Assembly: GCF_900104225.1 (NCBI RefSeq)
Contig: NZ_FNJK01000001.1
Span: 124,001 to 188,000, forward strand
Source: Streptococcus equinus
Lineage (GTDB): Bacteria; Bacillota; Bacilli; Lactobacillales; Streptococcaceae
Direction: 5' to 3'
Length of the DNA stretch: 64,000 nucleotides
Part shown: positions 39,081 to 49,082 of the stretch, piece after piece
Numbering within the stretch: position 1 is the stretch's first letter
How the letters are laid out: each line of letters begins with the position of its first letter
The notes under the pieces: model-generated
Told to the model about the DNA's origin: nothing
Databases searched by the model: none
What the model saw: the letters and a program-made list of their open reading frames with translations, nothing else
Position numbers and translations under genes: made by a program

Positions 39081-40364
39081 ATGAAAATTGATAAAAGGCA
39101 TCTCCTAAATTATTCTATCCTTGTGCCTTATTTAATCCTTTCAGTAATTGGATTAATTGTTGTCTATTCAACAACCAGCGCGACACTGATTCAATACGGC
39201 GTAAATCCCTTTATGTCGGTGCTGAACCAAGGAGTCTTTTGGATAATTAGTCTAGTTGCTATTCTCTTTATATATAAGTTAAAATTAAACTTTTTAAAAA
39301 ATTCCCGTACTTTGACAATGACGATGATGGTAGAAGTAGTGCTTTTGTTGATTGCACGTTTCTTTACTAAAACCGTTAATGGTGCTCACGGTTGGATTGT
39401 TATTGGTCCGATTAGTTTCCAACCAGCAGAGTATTTGAAAATTATTATTGTTTGGTTTTTGGCCTTTACTTTTGCTAGACGTCAGGAATTGATTTCAACG
39501 TATGATTATCAAGCTTTGACTAAGCGTAAGTGGTGGCCAACTAAGATGAGTGATTTGAAAGATTGGCGCGTGTATTCGTTAGTCATGATTCTTTTGGTTG
39601 CTGCTCAGCCCGACTTAGGAAATGCGGCCATCATTGTTCTGACTGGCTTGATTATGTATTCTATTAGTGGTATTGGTTACCGTTGGTTTTCAGCAATCCT
39701 AGCAACAGTAACAGCTCTTTCGACAGTCTTTCTTGGGATGATTGCTATTGTTGGGGTTGATAAGATGGGGAAAGTTCCAGTCTTTGGTTACGTTGCTAAA
39801 CGTTTCAGTGCTTTCTTCAATCCATTTAATGACTTATCCGATTCAGGACACCAATTGGCACATTCTTACTATGCTATGAGTAATGGTGGTTGGTTTGGCC
39901 GTGGTCTTGGAAATTCCATTGAAAAAGCTGGTTATCTTCCAGAAGCAACAACAGACTTTGTTTTCCCAATTGTTATGGAAGAACTTGGAATGATTGGTGC
40001 AAGTCTTATTTTAGCTTTGCTATTTTTCTTGATTTTGCGAATCATGCATGTCGGAATCAAGGCTAAGAATCCATTTAACTCGATGATTGCCCTTGGAATT
40101 GGTGGAATGATTTTGATGCAAACCTTTGTTAATATTGGTGGTATCTCAGGTTTAATTCCATCTACAGGTGTTACCTTCCCATTCTTATCACAGGGAGGAA
40201 ATAGTGTCTTGGTTCTTTCAGTAGCTGTCGGCTTCGTTCTGAATATCGATGCTAATGAAAAACGTGAAGAAATTTATCGCGAAGCAGAAGCTGAACTTCG
40301 AGCAAAACAACAAGTTACCCAAATTCAAGAAGATAACGTTATTGATTTAGATAGCTTTTATTAA
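39081..40364 (+). CDS. ftsW: FtsW peptidoglycan glycosyltransferase (division SEDS protein)
   Basis: 427 residues, about ten membrane segments. SEDS-family polymerase that builds septal peptidoglycan with its partner PBP. GPISFQPAEYLKI and the loop AKRFSAFFNPFNDLSDSGHQLAHSYYAMSNGGWFG are typical, as is the C-terminal FPFLSQGGNSVL. Start at ATG 39081 (MKIDKRHLLNYS) with AGGTGA upstream; the earlier ATG at 39042 overlaps the -10. Position directly after ppc is common in streptococci. Confidence 0.95.
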   Translation: MKIDKRHLLNYSILVPYLILSVIGLIVVYSTTSATLIQYGVNPFMSVLNQGVFWIISLVAILFIYKLKLNFLKNSRTLTMTMMVEVVLLLIARFFTKTVNGAHGWIVIGPISFQPAEYLKIIIVWFLAFTFARRQELISTYDYQALTKRKWWPTKMSDLKDWRVYSLVMILLVAAQPDLGNAAIIVLTGLIMYSISGIGYRWFSAILATVTALSTVFLGMIAIVGVDKMGKVPVFGYVAKRFSAFFNPFNDLSDSGHQLAHSYYAMSNGGWFGRGLGNSIEKAGYLPEATTDFVFPIVMEELGMIGASLILALLFFLILRIMHVGIKAKNPFNSMIALGIGGMILMQTFVNIGGISGLIPSTGVTFPFLSQGGNSVLVLSVAVGFVLNIDANEKREEIYREAEAELRAKQQVTQIQEDNVIDLDSFY

Positions 40365-40371
40365 TAAATAG

Positions 40372-40401
40372 AAATCTCCTAAGAAATTAGGAGATTTTTT
40401 T
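40372..40401 (+). terminator. Intrinsic terminator after ftsW
   Basis: AAATCTCCTAA / TTAGGAGATTT arms with loop GAAA, followed by a T run. Confidence 0.92.
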
Positions 40402-40428
40402 GTAACCAATCCATTTTTTTAACGTTAT
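40401..40428 (+). promoter_or_regulatory. Candidate ECF-type promoter of the sigma operon
   Basis: TGTAAC (40401-40406), 16-bp spacer with a T run, CGTTAT (40423-40428): the AAC ... CGT arrangement of ECF sigma promoters. An overlapping TATAAT (40426-40431) lacks a -35, so SigA use cannot be excluded. Confidence 0.5.
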
Positions 40429-40508
40429 AATAGTGAAAAGAAAAAATTTAGCTAGGTATTTTGATTTTCAAGCGTTATATCAAAAATGAGATTTGAAGGG
40501 AAAGGAAG

Positions 40509-41018
40509 GTGAATAGGATTAAACTGGATGGTTATGAAGTTGAATTATTAAAATTTGCACAAGAAATTGCGTATTATTTACAAAAATCTGGTGCTAGTGC
40601 TGAAAGTGCACACGATATTACTCAAGATGTTCTTGTAAAGATGCTAGAAAGTGAGATTATACTTCCTTTCGAGAAAATGAGGGCATGGATGTACCGTGTT
40701 GCAGTTAGACTTTATATTGATCGCTATCGACGTGATAAAAAGTATTGGGAAATCCTACAGAAAGAATTTTTTAGAGAAGAGAAACTTATTGTATTCGATT
40801 CACCGGATTATGAGCCACTCTATCAAGCTATTTTATTACTAGAAGAAAAGTATCGCATAACAATTGATTTATTTTATTTTCAGAACTTTTCTGTAAAAGA
40901 AATTAGTCAGGTGGTAGGAGTTTCTATTAGTAAAGTGAAAATTGATTTGATGAGAGGTCGTCGAAAATTGAAGAAAATATTGGAAAAAGAGGGATACACT
41001 TATGAAGAATTTAAGTGA
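40509..41018 (+). CDS. Sigma-70 family (ECF-like) sigma factor
   Basis: 169 residues. Region 2 (about 10-80): AHDITQDVLVKMLESE, MRAWMYRVAVRLYIDRYRRDKKY. Region 4 (about 100-160): LEEKYRITIDLFYFQNFSVKEISQVVGVSISKVKIDLMRGRRKLKK. No regions 1 or 3, as in ECF sigma factors. GTG start at 40509 behind GAAGGGAAAGGAAG. Overlaps the next gene by 17 bp. It sits between ftsW and tuf, an otherwise stable streptococcal neighbourhood; streptococci generally carry few ECF sigma factors. Confidence 0.87.
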   Translation: MNRIKLDGYEVELLKFAQEIAYYLQKSGASAESAHDITQDVLVKMLESEIILPFEKMRAWMYRVAVRLYIDRYRRDKKYWEILQKEFFREEKLIVFDSPDYEPLYQAILLLEEKYRITIDLFYFQNFSVKEISQVVGVSISKVKIDLMRGRRKLKKILEKEGYTYEEFK

Positions 41019-41976
41019 TTTTGAAAAAATTGCTCGAAAAAGTAAACGTCGAAATAGAATAAAAACAATTTTTATTAGTTCTATGGTAGCCTTATTAAGT
41101 TTAGGACTAATTATGAAAATTATGACAGAGGTGACTAGCCATAATGGTAATAAGGTAAAAGAGCATTATTTATTGATGTCAGAAATTGCTTATCCAAATA
41201 TTTCTTATACTAATTGGTATTTTACACCGACATCAAATTATTCTGGACAGTTTCATTCAGATCGTTTTAAAACTATTGATGGGATTGAGGTGCCATATGA
41301 AAGTATGAATGCAAATTACTCATTGCGTATCGCTGATTTAGAGGATAGTGCTGTTTGGCAAACTGGTAATAAAACTACTTCTTATACCCATATTAATCAT
41401 TACAAAAATCCAATGTTTTTCAATGTTAATCATGATTATAGTAGTGAAGATACATTTCAAGTAACTAAAGATATTAGTATAATTAAAGAAATGAACAAGC
41501 AAGCTGTTGAGGTAGCAGTTACTTTTGATAGAGGTTATACTTATCAAGAAATTCAAAATAAGATTCCAGATAATCTATTGATTAATTGGTATTGGATTGG
41601 AAGTAGTGGTAAAGGGGATACTGCTACTCTAACACCTGATACACAATATGGTTTAAAAAGTTATGAAGATGGGAAGTTAACAGAAAAAGATTTTTTACAA
41701 TTCAGTTCAAATTTAAAAACTGCTCTTAATAAAGGTTATATAAGCGATAAGGTAGAAACAACATATCAAAATGGTAAGACAGTAAAAATAGATTCAAAAG
41801 AAGAGGTCGAAGATTATTTAAGTAACAGTAAAGATTTTAGAAGTGCCAAATTTTCTGGTGTTATTCTCACAGGGCGTGCTGAAAGCTTTGCACAACTTGA
41901 AAATAAAGATTGGATTTACGCTTCGAATATTGGTCAAAGTGTCATAATTCAGCCATATCACACCCTTACGAAATGA
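41002..41976 (+). CDS. Membrane anti-sigma factor (sigma factor regulator family)
   Basis: 324 residues. Short basic cytoplasmic N-terminus (FEKIARKSKRRNRIKT), one membrane helix (about 22-43), then a large extracytoplasmic domain with AYPNISYTNWYF and, near the end, FSGVILTGRAESFAQLENKDW. This matches the Sigma_reg_N / Sigma_reg_C anti-sigma family of Firmicutes. Starts inside the sigma factor gene (17-bp overlap), the usual coupled arrangement that keeps the sigma factor inactive until an envelope signal. Confidence 0.82.
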   Translation: MKNLSDFEKIARKSKRRNRIKTIFISSMVALLSLGLIMKIMTEVTSHNGNKVKEHYLLMSEIAYPNISYTNWYFTPTSNYSGQFHSDRFKTIDGIEVPYESMNANYSLRIADLEDSAVWQTGNKTTSYTHINHYKNPMFFNVNHDYSSEDTFQVTKDISIIKEMNKQAVEVAVTFDRGYTYQEIQNKIPDNLLINWYWIGSSGKGDTATLTPDTQYGLKSYEDGKLTEKDFLQFSSNLKTALNKGYISDKVETTYQNGKTVKIDSKEEVEDYLSNSKDFRSAKFSGVILTGRAESFAQLENKDWIYASNIGQSVIIQPYHTLTK

Positions 41977-42004
41977 AGAATTCTTAAATTAAGCAGTAAA
42001 ATAC

Positions 42005-42032
42005 TTGCAATTCTTGCATAATTTGTTAAAAT
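42005..42032 (+). promoter_or_regulatory. Promoter of tuf
   Basis: TTGCAA (42005-42010), 16-bp spacer, extended -10 TGT-TAAAAT (42027-42032), leader of about 65 nt. Confidence 0.65.
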
Positions 42033-42104
42033 AGTAAGGTAAAGTTAGACTGTATTGCCTACTGTCTATCTATAAAATATATTTTATTGGAGGCTTTTAC
42101 CCAA

Positions 42105-43301
42105 ATGGCAAAAGAAAAATACGATCGTAGTAAACCACACGTTAACATTGGTACAATTGGACACGTTGACCACGGTAAAACTACTTTGACAGCTGCAATT
42201 ACAACAGTTCTTGCTCGTCGTCTTCCAAGCGCAGTTAACACACCAAAAGACTACGCTTCTATCGATGCTGCTCCTGAAGAACGCGAACGCGGTATCACAA
42301 TCAACACTGCACACGTTGAATACGAAACTGCTAAACGTCACTACGCTCACATCGACGCTCCAGGACACGCGGACTACGTTAAAAACATGATCACTGGTGC
42401 TGCCCAAATGGATGGTGCTATCCTTGTAGTAGCTTCAACAGATGGTCCAATGCCACAAACTCGTGAACACATCCTTCTTTCACGTCAAGTTGGTGTTAAA
42501 CACCTTATCGTCTTCATGAACAAAGTTGACCTTGTTGATGACGAAGAATTGCTTGAATTGGTTGAAATGGAAATCCGTGACCTTCTTTCAGAATACGATT
42601 TCCCAGGTGATGAACTTCCAGTTATCCAAGGTTCAGCACTTAAAGCTCTTGAAGGTGACACTCACTACGAAGACATCATCATGGAATTGATGGATACTGT
42701 AGATGAATACATTCCAGAACCAGAACGTGATACAGACAAACCATTGCTTCTTCCAGTCGAAGACGTATTCTCAATCACTGGTCGTGGTACTGTAGCATCA
42801 GGACGTATCGACCGTGGTACTGTTAAAGTCAACGACGAAGTTGAAATCGTTGGTATCCGTGACGACATCCAAAAAGCTGTTGTTACTGGTGTTGAAATGT
42901 TCCGTAAACAACTTGATGAAGGTCTTGCAGGGGATAACGTTGGTGTTCTTCTTCGTGGTATCCAACGTGATGAAATCGAACGTGGTCAAGTTCTTGCTAA
43001 ACCAGGTTCAATCCACCCACACACTAAATTCAAAGGTGAAGTTTACATCCTTACTAAAGAAGAAGGTGGACGTCACACTCCATTCTTCAACAACTACCGT
43101 CCTCAATTCTACTTCCGTACAACTGACGTTACTGGTTCAATCGAACTTCCAGCAGGTACTGAAATGGTAATGCCTGGTGATAACGTTACTATCGACGTTG
43201 AATTGATTCACCCAATCGCCGTTGAACAAGGTACTACATTCTCAATCCGTGAAGGTGGACGTACTGTTGGTTCAGGTATCGTTTCAGAAATCGAAGCTTA
43301 A
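42105..43301 (+). CDS. tuf: Elongation factor Tu
   Basis: 398 residues. GTPase delivering aminoacyl-tRNA to the ribosome. G1 GHVDHGKTT (about 19-27), [14 protein letters not shown] and domains 2/3 complete to [14 protein letters not shown]. Codon use is strongly biased to the highly expressed set (GGT, GTT, CGT, AAA), as expected. Start ATG 42105 after GGAGG; the TTG at 42087 is the ribosome-site region. Confidence 0.99.
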   Translation: MAKEKYDRSKPHVNIGTIGHVDHGKTTLTAAITTVLARRLPSAVNTPKDYASIDAAPEERERGITINTAHVEYETAKRHYAHIDAPGHADYVKNMITGAAQMDGAILVVASTDGPMPQTREHILLSRQVGVKHLIVFMNKVDLVDDEELLELVEMEIRDLLSEYDFPGDELPVIQGSALKALEGDTHYEDIIMELMDTVDEYIPEPERDTDKPLLLPVEDVFSITGRGTVASGRIDRGTVKVNDEVEIVGIRDDIQKAVVTGVEMFRKQLDEGLAGDNVGVLLRGIQRDEIERGQVLAKPGSIHPHTKFKGEVYILTKEEGGRHTPFFNNYRPQFYFRTTDVTGSIELPAGTEMVMPGDNVTIDVELIHPIAVEQGTTFSIREGGRTVGSGIVSEIEA

Positions 43302-43358
43302 TTTTAGTTAATTAATTAAGTTCCCAGATAACAATTATTAGTCAGATAGTAATTGTGG

Positions 43359-43387
43359 AAAGAGTCCCGTAAGGGGCTCTTTTTTTG
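43359..43387 (+). terminator. Intrinsic terminator after tuf
   Basis: AAAGAGTCCC / GGGGCTCTTT arms with loop GTAA, T run. A second weaker hairpin (ACAATTA / TAATTGT, 43331-43356) precedes it. Confidence 0.9.
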
Positions 43388-43490
43388 CAATTTCTTTCAT
43401 GATTATGTGTAAAAATCCCCTCGAACCTTTAAAAGATGCTGAAAATATGATAAAATAAGTGGGTAAATAAAAATAGAAGAGGTATGTGAA

Positions 43491-44249
43491 ATGTCACGTA
43501 AACCATTTATCGCTGGTAACTGGAAAATGAACAAAAATCCAGAAGAAGCTAAAGCATTCGTTGAAGCAGTAGCTTCTAAATTGCCTTCATCAGAACTTGT
43601 TGAAGCTGGTATCGCAGCTCCTGCACTTGACCTTTCAACAGTTCTTGCTGCAGCTAAAGGTTCTAACCTTAAAGTTGCTGCTGAAAACTGCTACTTTGAA
43701 AACGCTGGTGCTTTCACTGGTGAAAACAGCCCTAAAGTATTGTCTGAAATGGGAACTGACTACGTTGTAATCGGTCACTCAGAACGTCGTGAATACTTCC
43801 ACGAAACTGACGAAGATATCAACAAAAAAGCTAAAGCAATCTTTGCTAACGGTATGCTTCCAATCATCTGCTGTGGTGAAACTCTTGAAACTTATGAAGC
43901 TGGTAAAGCTGCTGAATTCGTAGGTGGACAAGTTTCTGCTGCACTTGCTGGATTGTCAGAAGAACAAGTTTCTTCACTCGTTATTGCATACGAACCAATC
44001 TGGGCTATCGGTACTGGTAAATCAGCTAGCCAAGATGACGCACAAAAAATGTGTAAAGTAGTTCGTGACACAGTTGCAGCTGACTTCGGTCAAGCAGTAG
44101 CTGATAAAGTTCGCGTTCAATACGGTGGTTCAGTTAAACCTGAAAACGTTGCAGCTTACATGGCTTGCCCAGACGTTGATGGTGCCCTTGTTGGTGGTGC
44201 ATCACTTCAACCAGAAAGCTTCCTTGCTCTTCTTGACTTTGTAAAATAA
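43491..44249 (+). CDS. tpiA: Triosephosphate isomerase
   Basis: 252 residues. Interconverts dihydroxyacetone phosphate and glyceraldehyde 3-phosphate. GNWKMNK, catalytic His in [10 protein letters not shown], catalytic Glu in [14 protein letters not shown], and the phosphate loops [10 protein letters not shown] and VGGASLQ are intact. High-expression codon use. Own promoter region downstream of the tuf terminator. Confidence 0.98.
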   Translation: MSRKPFIAGNWKMNKNPEEAKAFVEAVASKLPSSELVEAGIAAPALDLSTVLAAAKGSNLKVAAENCYFENAGAFTGENSPKVLSEMGTDYVVIGHSERREYFHETDEDINKKAKAIFANGMLPIICCGETLETYEAGKAAEFVGGQVSAALAGLSEEQVSSLVIAYEPIWAIGTGKSASQDDAQKMCKVVRDTVAADFGQAVADKVRVQYGGSVKPENVAAYMACPDVDGALVGGASLQPESFLALLDFVK

Positions 44250-44275
44250 TCAAGAAGAATCATTGAAGTCATATT

Positions 44276-44309
44276 AAAAACTACTTGTCTTAGGACAGGT
44301 AGTTTTTTT
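44276..44309 (+). terminator. Terminator after tpiA
   Basis: AAAACTACTTGTC / GACAGGTAGTTTT arms, loop TTAG, T run. Confidence 0.9.
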
Positions 44310-44316
44310 GTACTAA

Positions 44317-44346
44317 AAAGGCTTAGAACCTATGTTCCAAGCCTTT
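44317..44346 (-). terminator. Terminator of the murMN operon
   Basis: AAAGGCTTAGAAC / GTTCCAAGCCTTT arms (44317-44329 / 44334-44346), T-rich on the minus strand. Confidence 0.85.
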
Positions 44347-44351
44347 GTCTT

Positions 44352-45587
44352 TTAATAACGTCTAAGAATTTTTTTGAGATTATGGATAAGTTTGTATTTG
44401 AGTGGGTGTGGGTAATAACGGAATGTTCCCATCTTACGAGTAATATAGCCGTTATAGTTTTGTTTAAAGCGTAGAACGCCGTCAGAACCGTCGAATTCTC
44501 CTGTAATACCTAAGAGGTTATAAGTGGTAATACCACGTTTAATAGCTTCTAACATGACGTATTCCTGAAGAAGGGCTGGTGCATAGAATTTATTGAACTC
44601 AGGGTATGAACCAGAAAAGAGATAGACAGCTTCTTGTTTGGTATAAACGAAGAGGCTACCCGCTAAGATAACGTTTTGTGAGCCGTATTTTTCAATGAAT
44701 GTTTTGGCTTCTGTAATACGTGTATCAAAGGTTGCTGATTGGCTTGATAATTCACGCAACTGATTTTGTTTCTTTTCAGAAGCATTATTATTTTCAATAG
44801 CTGTGCGAAGTTTCTCGATTCGTTTTTCGAGTTTAGCTTGGTCACTTTCAAGATGTTTGAGGTAATCTTGGAAATTAAGGCTTGCTACCATAAATTCACA
44901 AGCATCTCCAAAGCAATCATAGAAATCTTGATAGTAGTCTAGTGATTTATCGACATAATCTCTGCGGTTAGAAGTTGCAGAAGTGATTTCTTTGAAGAGT
45001 GGAAGTTCGCTACGATCAAGTTTTCGAAGAGTAATTCCAAATGTTTTAGCTTTCTTAACAAGTGGACGACCTTTTTTGCTAAATGATTTTAGTAAAGATT
45101 TTTCATCCAAATCAGTCAAATCTTTGACGTAATGCCAATCAGGTTCTCCTCCAGGGTAACCAGTCAAAAGCCCGTCGTGTTGGTAGCCAAGTGATGTGAA
45201 ATCTTCAATCAAGTTGGTTCTTTCATCATCAGTTGGTTCACCGTTGGTGTCAAAGTGTTGATAGGTATCAAATGGTTTAACCAATAATTCGATGGCACCA
45301 TTTTCTTTGGCGTAGCTTTGAAGGCCTTGGTAAAAGTCTTTTAGGTAAGATTGATTGCGAGAAGCAGGCCCGGAGTTAATCTCCATATGAAGCCCGCCAG
45401 CTACTGGTATACTGTAAAGGACACCAGCAACTTGGAGTTCATCAGCTTCTTTTAAACCAAGAAAAGTGACTTGATAGCCACGTTTTTCAAGCAAATCTGC
45501 CATTTCGACAGATTGCATGAATGATTTGTAGTTGACGGTATTGCAAAAAGTCTCAAAAACTTTTTTATCGATAATCTCAAGAGACAT
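44352..45587 (-). CDS. murN: MurN-like peptidoglycan branch aminoacyltransferase
   Basis: 411 residues, FemABX family. Adds an amino acid (usually Ala) from tRNA to the lysine side branch of lipid II to build the interpeptide bridge. Two acetyltransferase-like halves (VKPFDTYQHFDTNGEPT; VYLFSGSYPEFNKFYAPALLQEY) with a coiled-coil insertion at about 245-300, as in FemX-type enzymes. Starts within the stop of the upstream paralogue (TAATG), so it adds the second residue if the order follows pneumococcal murM-murN. Confidence 0.9.
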   Translation of the reverse strand: MSLEIIDKKVFETFCNTVNYKSFMQSVEMADLLEKRGYQVTFLGLKEADELQVAGVLYSIPVAGGLHMEINSGPASRNQSYLKDFYQGLQSYAKENGAIELLVKPFDTYQHFDTNGEPTDDERTNLIEDFTSLGYQHDGLLTGYPGGEPDWHYVKDLTDLDEKSLLKSFSKKGRPLVKKAKTFGITLRKLDRSELPLFKEITSATSNRRDYVDKSLDYYQDFYDCFGDACEFMVASLNFQDYLKHLESDQAKLEKRIEKLRTAIENNNASEKKQNQLRELSSQSATFDTRITEAKTFIEKYGSQNVILAGSLFVYTKQEAVYLFSGSYPEFNKFYAPALLQEYVMLEAIKRGITTYNLLGITGEFDGSDGVLRFKQNYNGYITRKMGTFRYYPHPLKYKLIHNLKKILRRY

Positions 45588-46801
45588 TAATGGCTATTTC
45601 TCCTTTGTTTGCGAATGTTATAAGCCAAGTTTGATAGTTTGTAAAGCAAACCATTTACTGGAATGTTAAATTCACCGATGAATTCTTCAATTGTTGGATT
45701 GAAGTTTGATTTGAATTTAGTCAAACCGTCATCGAGTGTTCCTTCAACACCACCCATATTTGCCCAGATGATGCCATCAGCGTAAGCATCTTCAAATACT
45801 TTTGGATAAAGTGAGTATTGAGGATAGAATTTTTTGAATTCATCGTTCATACCAGCGTAAAGCATTTCCATAACGTTACCGAATGACACTGATAAGATAC
45901 CAGCAATGATTAATTCATCAGGGTATTTTTCAACGAATTCTTCAAACTCTTTGATGTATTTTGTAACAGAATTTTTTTGTTGAGTGAGTTTTGTCAAACG
46001 TTTCTTTTGGTGTTCAGCTGTTTCAGACAAGTCTTTCTCGATTTGAGCCAATTGTTCTTTGTATTCAGCCAAACGTTTTGGTAAGTTAACTTTTGCCAAG
46101 TGTAGGTAAGCATCATCACCATAAATTTCCATCATTTTACGGAAGTAATCTTCGTTACGAAGAGCAACACCTTTGCGGTTTTCTGTAAGGGCAACGACAT
46201 CAGCAAAAGCTTTGACGTCATCGATTGTACCACGCGTAGTGATAACACCACGGTGAACGGCGTCTTTCATCAAACGTTTTGTGTGTTTAGGGAAAGTTGA
46301 TGTCATGTCTTCTTGTGTGTAGACATTGGCTTGGAAACGAGGTTGGATGCTTTCAGCAATAGTTGTTGTGCGTCCAGTCCATTCACAGCCAGCAGCTTTT
46401 AAGTTGTCGATAGCAAGAAGTGTGTCTTTATTTTCATCAACTTCTTCACCGATTTTGTATTGTTTAAGCAACAAAGCTGGGTCCATTTTGATAAAAAGAG
46501 CGTGTTTTGTTTTACCGTATTTTTTAAGTGATTTGATGACAAATGCAACGAGTTCTTTGTTACTGTAATCCATAATTGGTCCACGTGGGATGTAAAGCAT
46601 AGTGAAGCCAAGTGGCAATGCTTTGATTAGGATAGAAGCAGAAGCAACTAATTGGTCATCCTTGTAAAAACCAATACGTTCGTTGTCCCAATTGTCTTTA
46701 ACTTTTTCCCAATTTGATGATTGTAAAAGGTTTGTTTGATTGCTTGATTTTGCAAAATTATCGTGTTCTTCAGCTGAGATACCGATTTTATAGCTATACA
46801 T
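45587..46801 (-). CDS. murM: MurM-like peptidoglycan branch aminoacyltransferase
   Basis: 404 residues, FemABX family, paralogue of the next gene. FTMLYIPRGPIMDYS and AGMNDEFKKFYPQYSLYPKVFEDAYADG are characteristic; coiled-coil insertion at about 240-290. Start at ATG 46801, which overlaps the stop of the upstream phosphatase gene (TAATG); the GTG 15 nt earlier lies in the ribosome-site region. Expected to add the first residue of the bridge using seryl- or alanyl-tRNA. Confidence 0.9.
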   Translation of the reverse strand: MYSYKIGISAEEHDNFAKSSNQTNLLQSSNWEKVKDNWDNERIGFYKDDQLVASASILIKALPLGFTMLYIPRGPIMDYSNKELVAFVIKSLKKYGKTKHALFIKMDPALLLKQYKIGEEVDENKDTLLAIDNLKAAGCEWTGRTTTIAESIQPRFQANVYTQEDMTSTFPKHTKRLMKDAVHRGVITTRGTIDDVKAFADVVALTENRKGVALRNEDYFRKMMEIYGDDAYLHLAKVNLPKRLAEYKEQLAQIEKDLSETAEHQKKRLTKLTQQKNSVTKYIKEFEEFVEKYPDELIIAGILSVSFGNVMEMLYAGMNDEFKKFYPQYSLYPKVFEDAYADGIIWANMGGVEGTLDDGLTKFKSNFNPTIEEFIGEFNIPVNGLLYKLSNLAYNIRKQRRNSH

Positions 46802-47610
46802 TATTTTAAGACCCACTCTCTAAGGGCGTGTGCAACGCCACTTTCTTCGTTTGATTTTGTAATATATTTAGCGATTTCTTTAAGTTCTGGTGTACCATTT
46901 TCCATAACAACTGGGTTTCCAACCGCTTCTAGCATGGCACGGTCATTTTCGGCATCACCGATTGCCATAGTTTGGTCAGGAGTAAGCCCCATTTTTTCAG
47001 CAAGGTGTTTGATGGCATTTCCTTTACTTGCGTTTTTATTCATGAATTCTAGATAAAATGGTGTTGATTTAACGATAGTGTATTTATCGAAGAACTCTTG
47101 TGGAATTTTTTCGATGGCTGCATCGAGGATTTCAGGTTCATCGATGAACATCATTTTAATAATTTCTTTATCGCCCATTTCTTCTGGAGTGCGGTAAAAA
47201 ATTGGCATGTTAACCAAACTTGATTCATGAACCGTGTATTTTCCAATGTTGCGGTTAGCAGTGAAAATTCCTTTTTTCGTGATAGCGTGCATGTGAACAT
47301 CTAATTTACGGCTAAGGAACTCAATATCAAGATAGTCTTCATAGGTCATGGTTTCAGTGATAATATTTTCACCAGTTGACGTATCTTGGACTAGCCCACC
47401 ATTGAAGGTAATGACATAATCGCCTTCTTCTCTTAGGTTTAATTCGTTAAGAAGTGGCTGAACACCAGGAATTGGACGTCCAGTTGCGATAATGACCTTA
47501 ACACCTTGTTTTTTAGCTTCTTGAACAGCTTCAAAAACCTCAGGCGTGACTTTACGGTCGTTGGTTAAAAGTGTGCCGTCGATGTCGACAGCGACTAATT
47601 TAATAGACAT
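46801..47610 (-). CDS. Cof-type HAD phosphatase, first gene of murMN operon
   Basis: 269 residues. Motif I VAVDIDGTLLTND, GRPIPGV, and motif IV GDAENDRAMLE. Cof/YidA-type sugar phosphatase. One-base overlap with the MurM-like gene shows cotranslation, suggesting housekeeping or precursor-related function in wall synthesis, but substrate is unknown. AGGAGGGG lies 12 nt before the ATG. Confidence 0.92.
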   Translation of the reverse strand: MSIKLVAVDIDGTLLTNDRKVTPEVFEAVQEAKKQGVKVIIATGRPIPGVQPLLNELNLREEGDYVITFNGGLVQDTSTGENIITETMTYEDYLDIEFLSRKLDVHMHAITKKGIFTANRNIGKYTVHESSLVNMPIFYRTPEEMGDKEIIKMMFIDEPEILDAAIEKIPQEFFDKYTIVKSTPFYLEFMNKNASKGNAIKHLAEKMGLTPDQTMAIGDAENDRAMLEAVGNPVVMENGTPELKEIAKYITKSNEESGVAHALREWVLK

Positions 47611-47729
47611 AAGGTTAGTTTACCCCTCCTAAAGAATCTCTACCTATATATCTTACTAAAAAGTGGCCTATTTGTCATGGGGGACACAAGGAATTCTAAT
47701 AGGTACCGTTTTCATTTTAAAAAATGTAA

Positions 47730-47779
47730 AAGACAAGGAAAAACCTTTGACAAAATGTCTCGGAGTTTATCCTTGTCTT
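47730..47779 (-). terminator. Extended hairpin after HD gene
   Basis: AAGACAAGGA / TCCTTGTCTT outer arms (47730-47739 / 47770-47779) with an inner GACA / TGTC stem; just past the minus-strand stop at 47781. Confidence 0.65.
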
Positions 47780-47780
47780 C

Positions 47781-49082
47781 TTAATCATGAAATATAAAAT
47801 GATCGTTTGCGATATAGCTCATAAATTCCTTTTTGGTGTGTGCAAATAAGTCATCATCACTGAGCATTTCTTTTGGAAAATAAAAACGTCTATCTCCATA
47901 AATGGTGCCTGTTAAAGTTTTGACAATCGGTGAGATAGTTGATAATTCAACAACTGAACCATCTTTTTGAATCATGTTAATCTCAGTGCGAGGTTCTTTC
48001 TTTTCTGGGCGATAAATATCGTAAGGAAGATCAAAATTAACATGAATACCAGTGTAATACTCTGGCTCAAAGCCAACGGATTTGACTAAGTCGACTAAGT
48101 GGCTCAATTCTTGGCGCGATGCTTCTTCGAAAGTTACGGATTTAAAGACCTTTCGGTTAACAAAACGGCTGGCTAAATCAGCTAAAATGTCATCTTCAGC
48201 AGTCATCCATGCCTGGAAATAAGTGTTCATTACACCATCATCTAGTGAAAGATAATCATGCAAGTTGGCATGATTAGCTAAAAATGGCATGAGGTTTGGT
48301 GATGTTCTTTCAAAGAAACGGTTATCAATCTGATAAAGATATTTAGCACGTTTTAAAAGATTTTGTAGAAGAACTTCCATTGCTCGGCTAGCTGGATGGA
48401 AGTAGACTTGCATGTACATTTGAAATCGGCTGACAATATAATCTTCAACAGCGTGCATGCCATTGTATTCAAAAACAATACCATCTTTTGTTGGTCGAAT
48501 AACTCGTAGAATACGTGTTAAATCAAATTGACCGTAGTTAGCGCCACTATAGTAAGAGTCACGTAAAAGATAATCCATTCGGTCGCAGTCAATCTGGCTA
48601 GAGATGAGTTGCACCACTTGCTTGTTGTGGTAAGTGTGGTTGATGACACTTGCCACTTTTTCAGGAAAAACTGGGGATACTCGGCGTAAAATCGCATTAA
48701 CTTCCGTGTCAGGACTAGTGATAATTTCTTGAGTAATAGCTTCGTGGTCAGTATCGAAAAGCTTTTCAAAAGTGTGTGAATAAGCACCATGCCCCACATC
48801 GTGTAAGAGGGCTGCTACCATGGTTAAGAGATTTTCATTTGAATCCCAGATATCTGGAAATTTAGCATCAAAAATCTCAGTAACTCGTCTAGCAATCTCA
48901 TAAACACCTAAGCAGTGTGAAAAACGACTGTGCTCTGCACCATGGAAGGTAAATACAGTTGTCGAGACTTGCTTGACGCGACGTAGGCGTTGAAATTCTT
49001 TACTATTAATAAGGTCATAAATGACCGGATGATTGATAGTTATATAATTGTGAACAGGGTCACGAAATACTTTTTCATTCAT
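47781..49082 (-). CDS. HD-domain phosphohydrolase
   Basis: 433 residues. RFSHCLGVYEIAR and VAALLHDVGHGAYSHTFE contain the HD metal site; the N-terminus VFRDPVHNYITI is that of the YwfO/dNTPase-like group, some of which hydrolyse dNTPs. C-terminal half is helical. TGT-TATAAT lies 6 nt before the ATG with no ribosome site, so this may be a leaderless mRNA. Confidence 0.88.
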   Translation of the reverse strand: MNEKVFRDPVHNYITINHPVIYDLINSKEFQRLRRVKQVSTTVFTFHGAEHSRFSHCLGVYEIARRVTEIFDAKFPDIWDSNENLLTMVAALLHDVGHGAYSHTFEKLFDTDHEAITQEIITSPDTEVNAILRRVSPVFPEKVASVINHTYHNKQVVQLISSQIDCDRMDYLLRDSYYSGANYGQFDLTRILRVIRPTKDGIVFEYNGMHAVEDYIVSRFQMYMQVYFHPASRAMEVLLQNLLKRAKYLYQIDNRFFERTSPNLMPFLANHANLHDYLSLDDGVMNTYFQAWMTAEDDILADLASRFVNRKVFKSVTFEEASRQELSHLVDLVKSVGFEPEYYTGIHVNFDLPYDIYRPEKKEPRTEINMIQKDGSVVELSTISPIVKTLTGTIYGDRRFYFPKEMLSDDDLFAHTKKEFMSYIANDHFIFHD

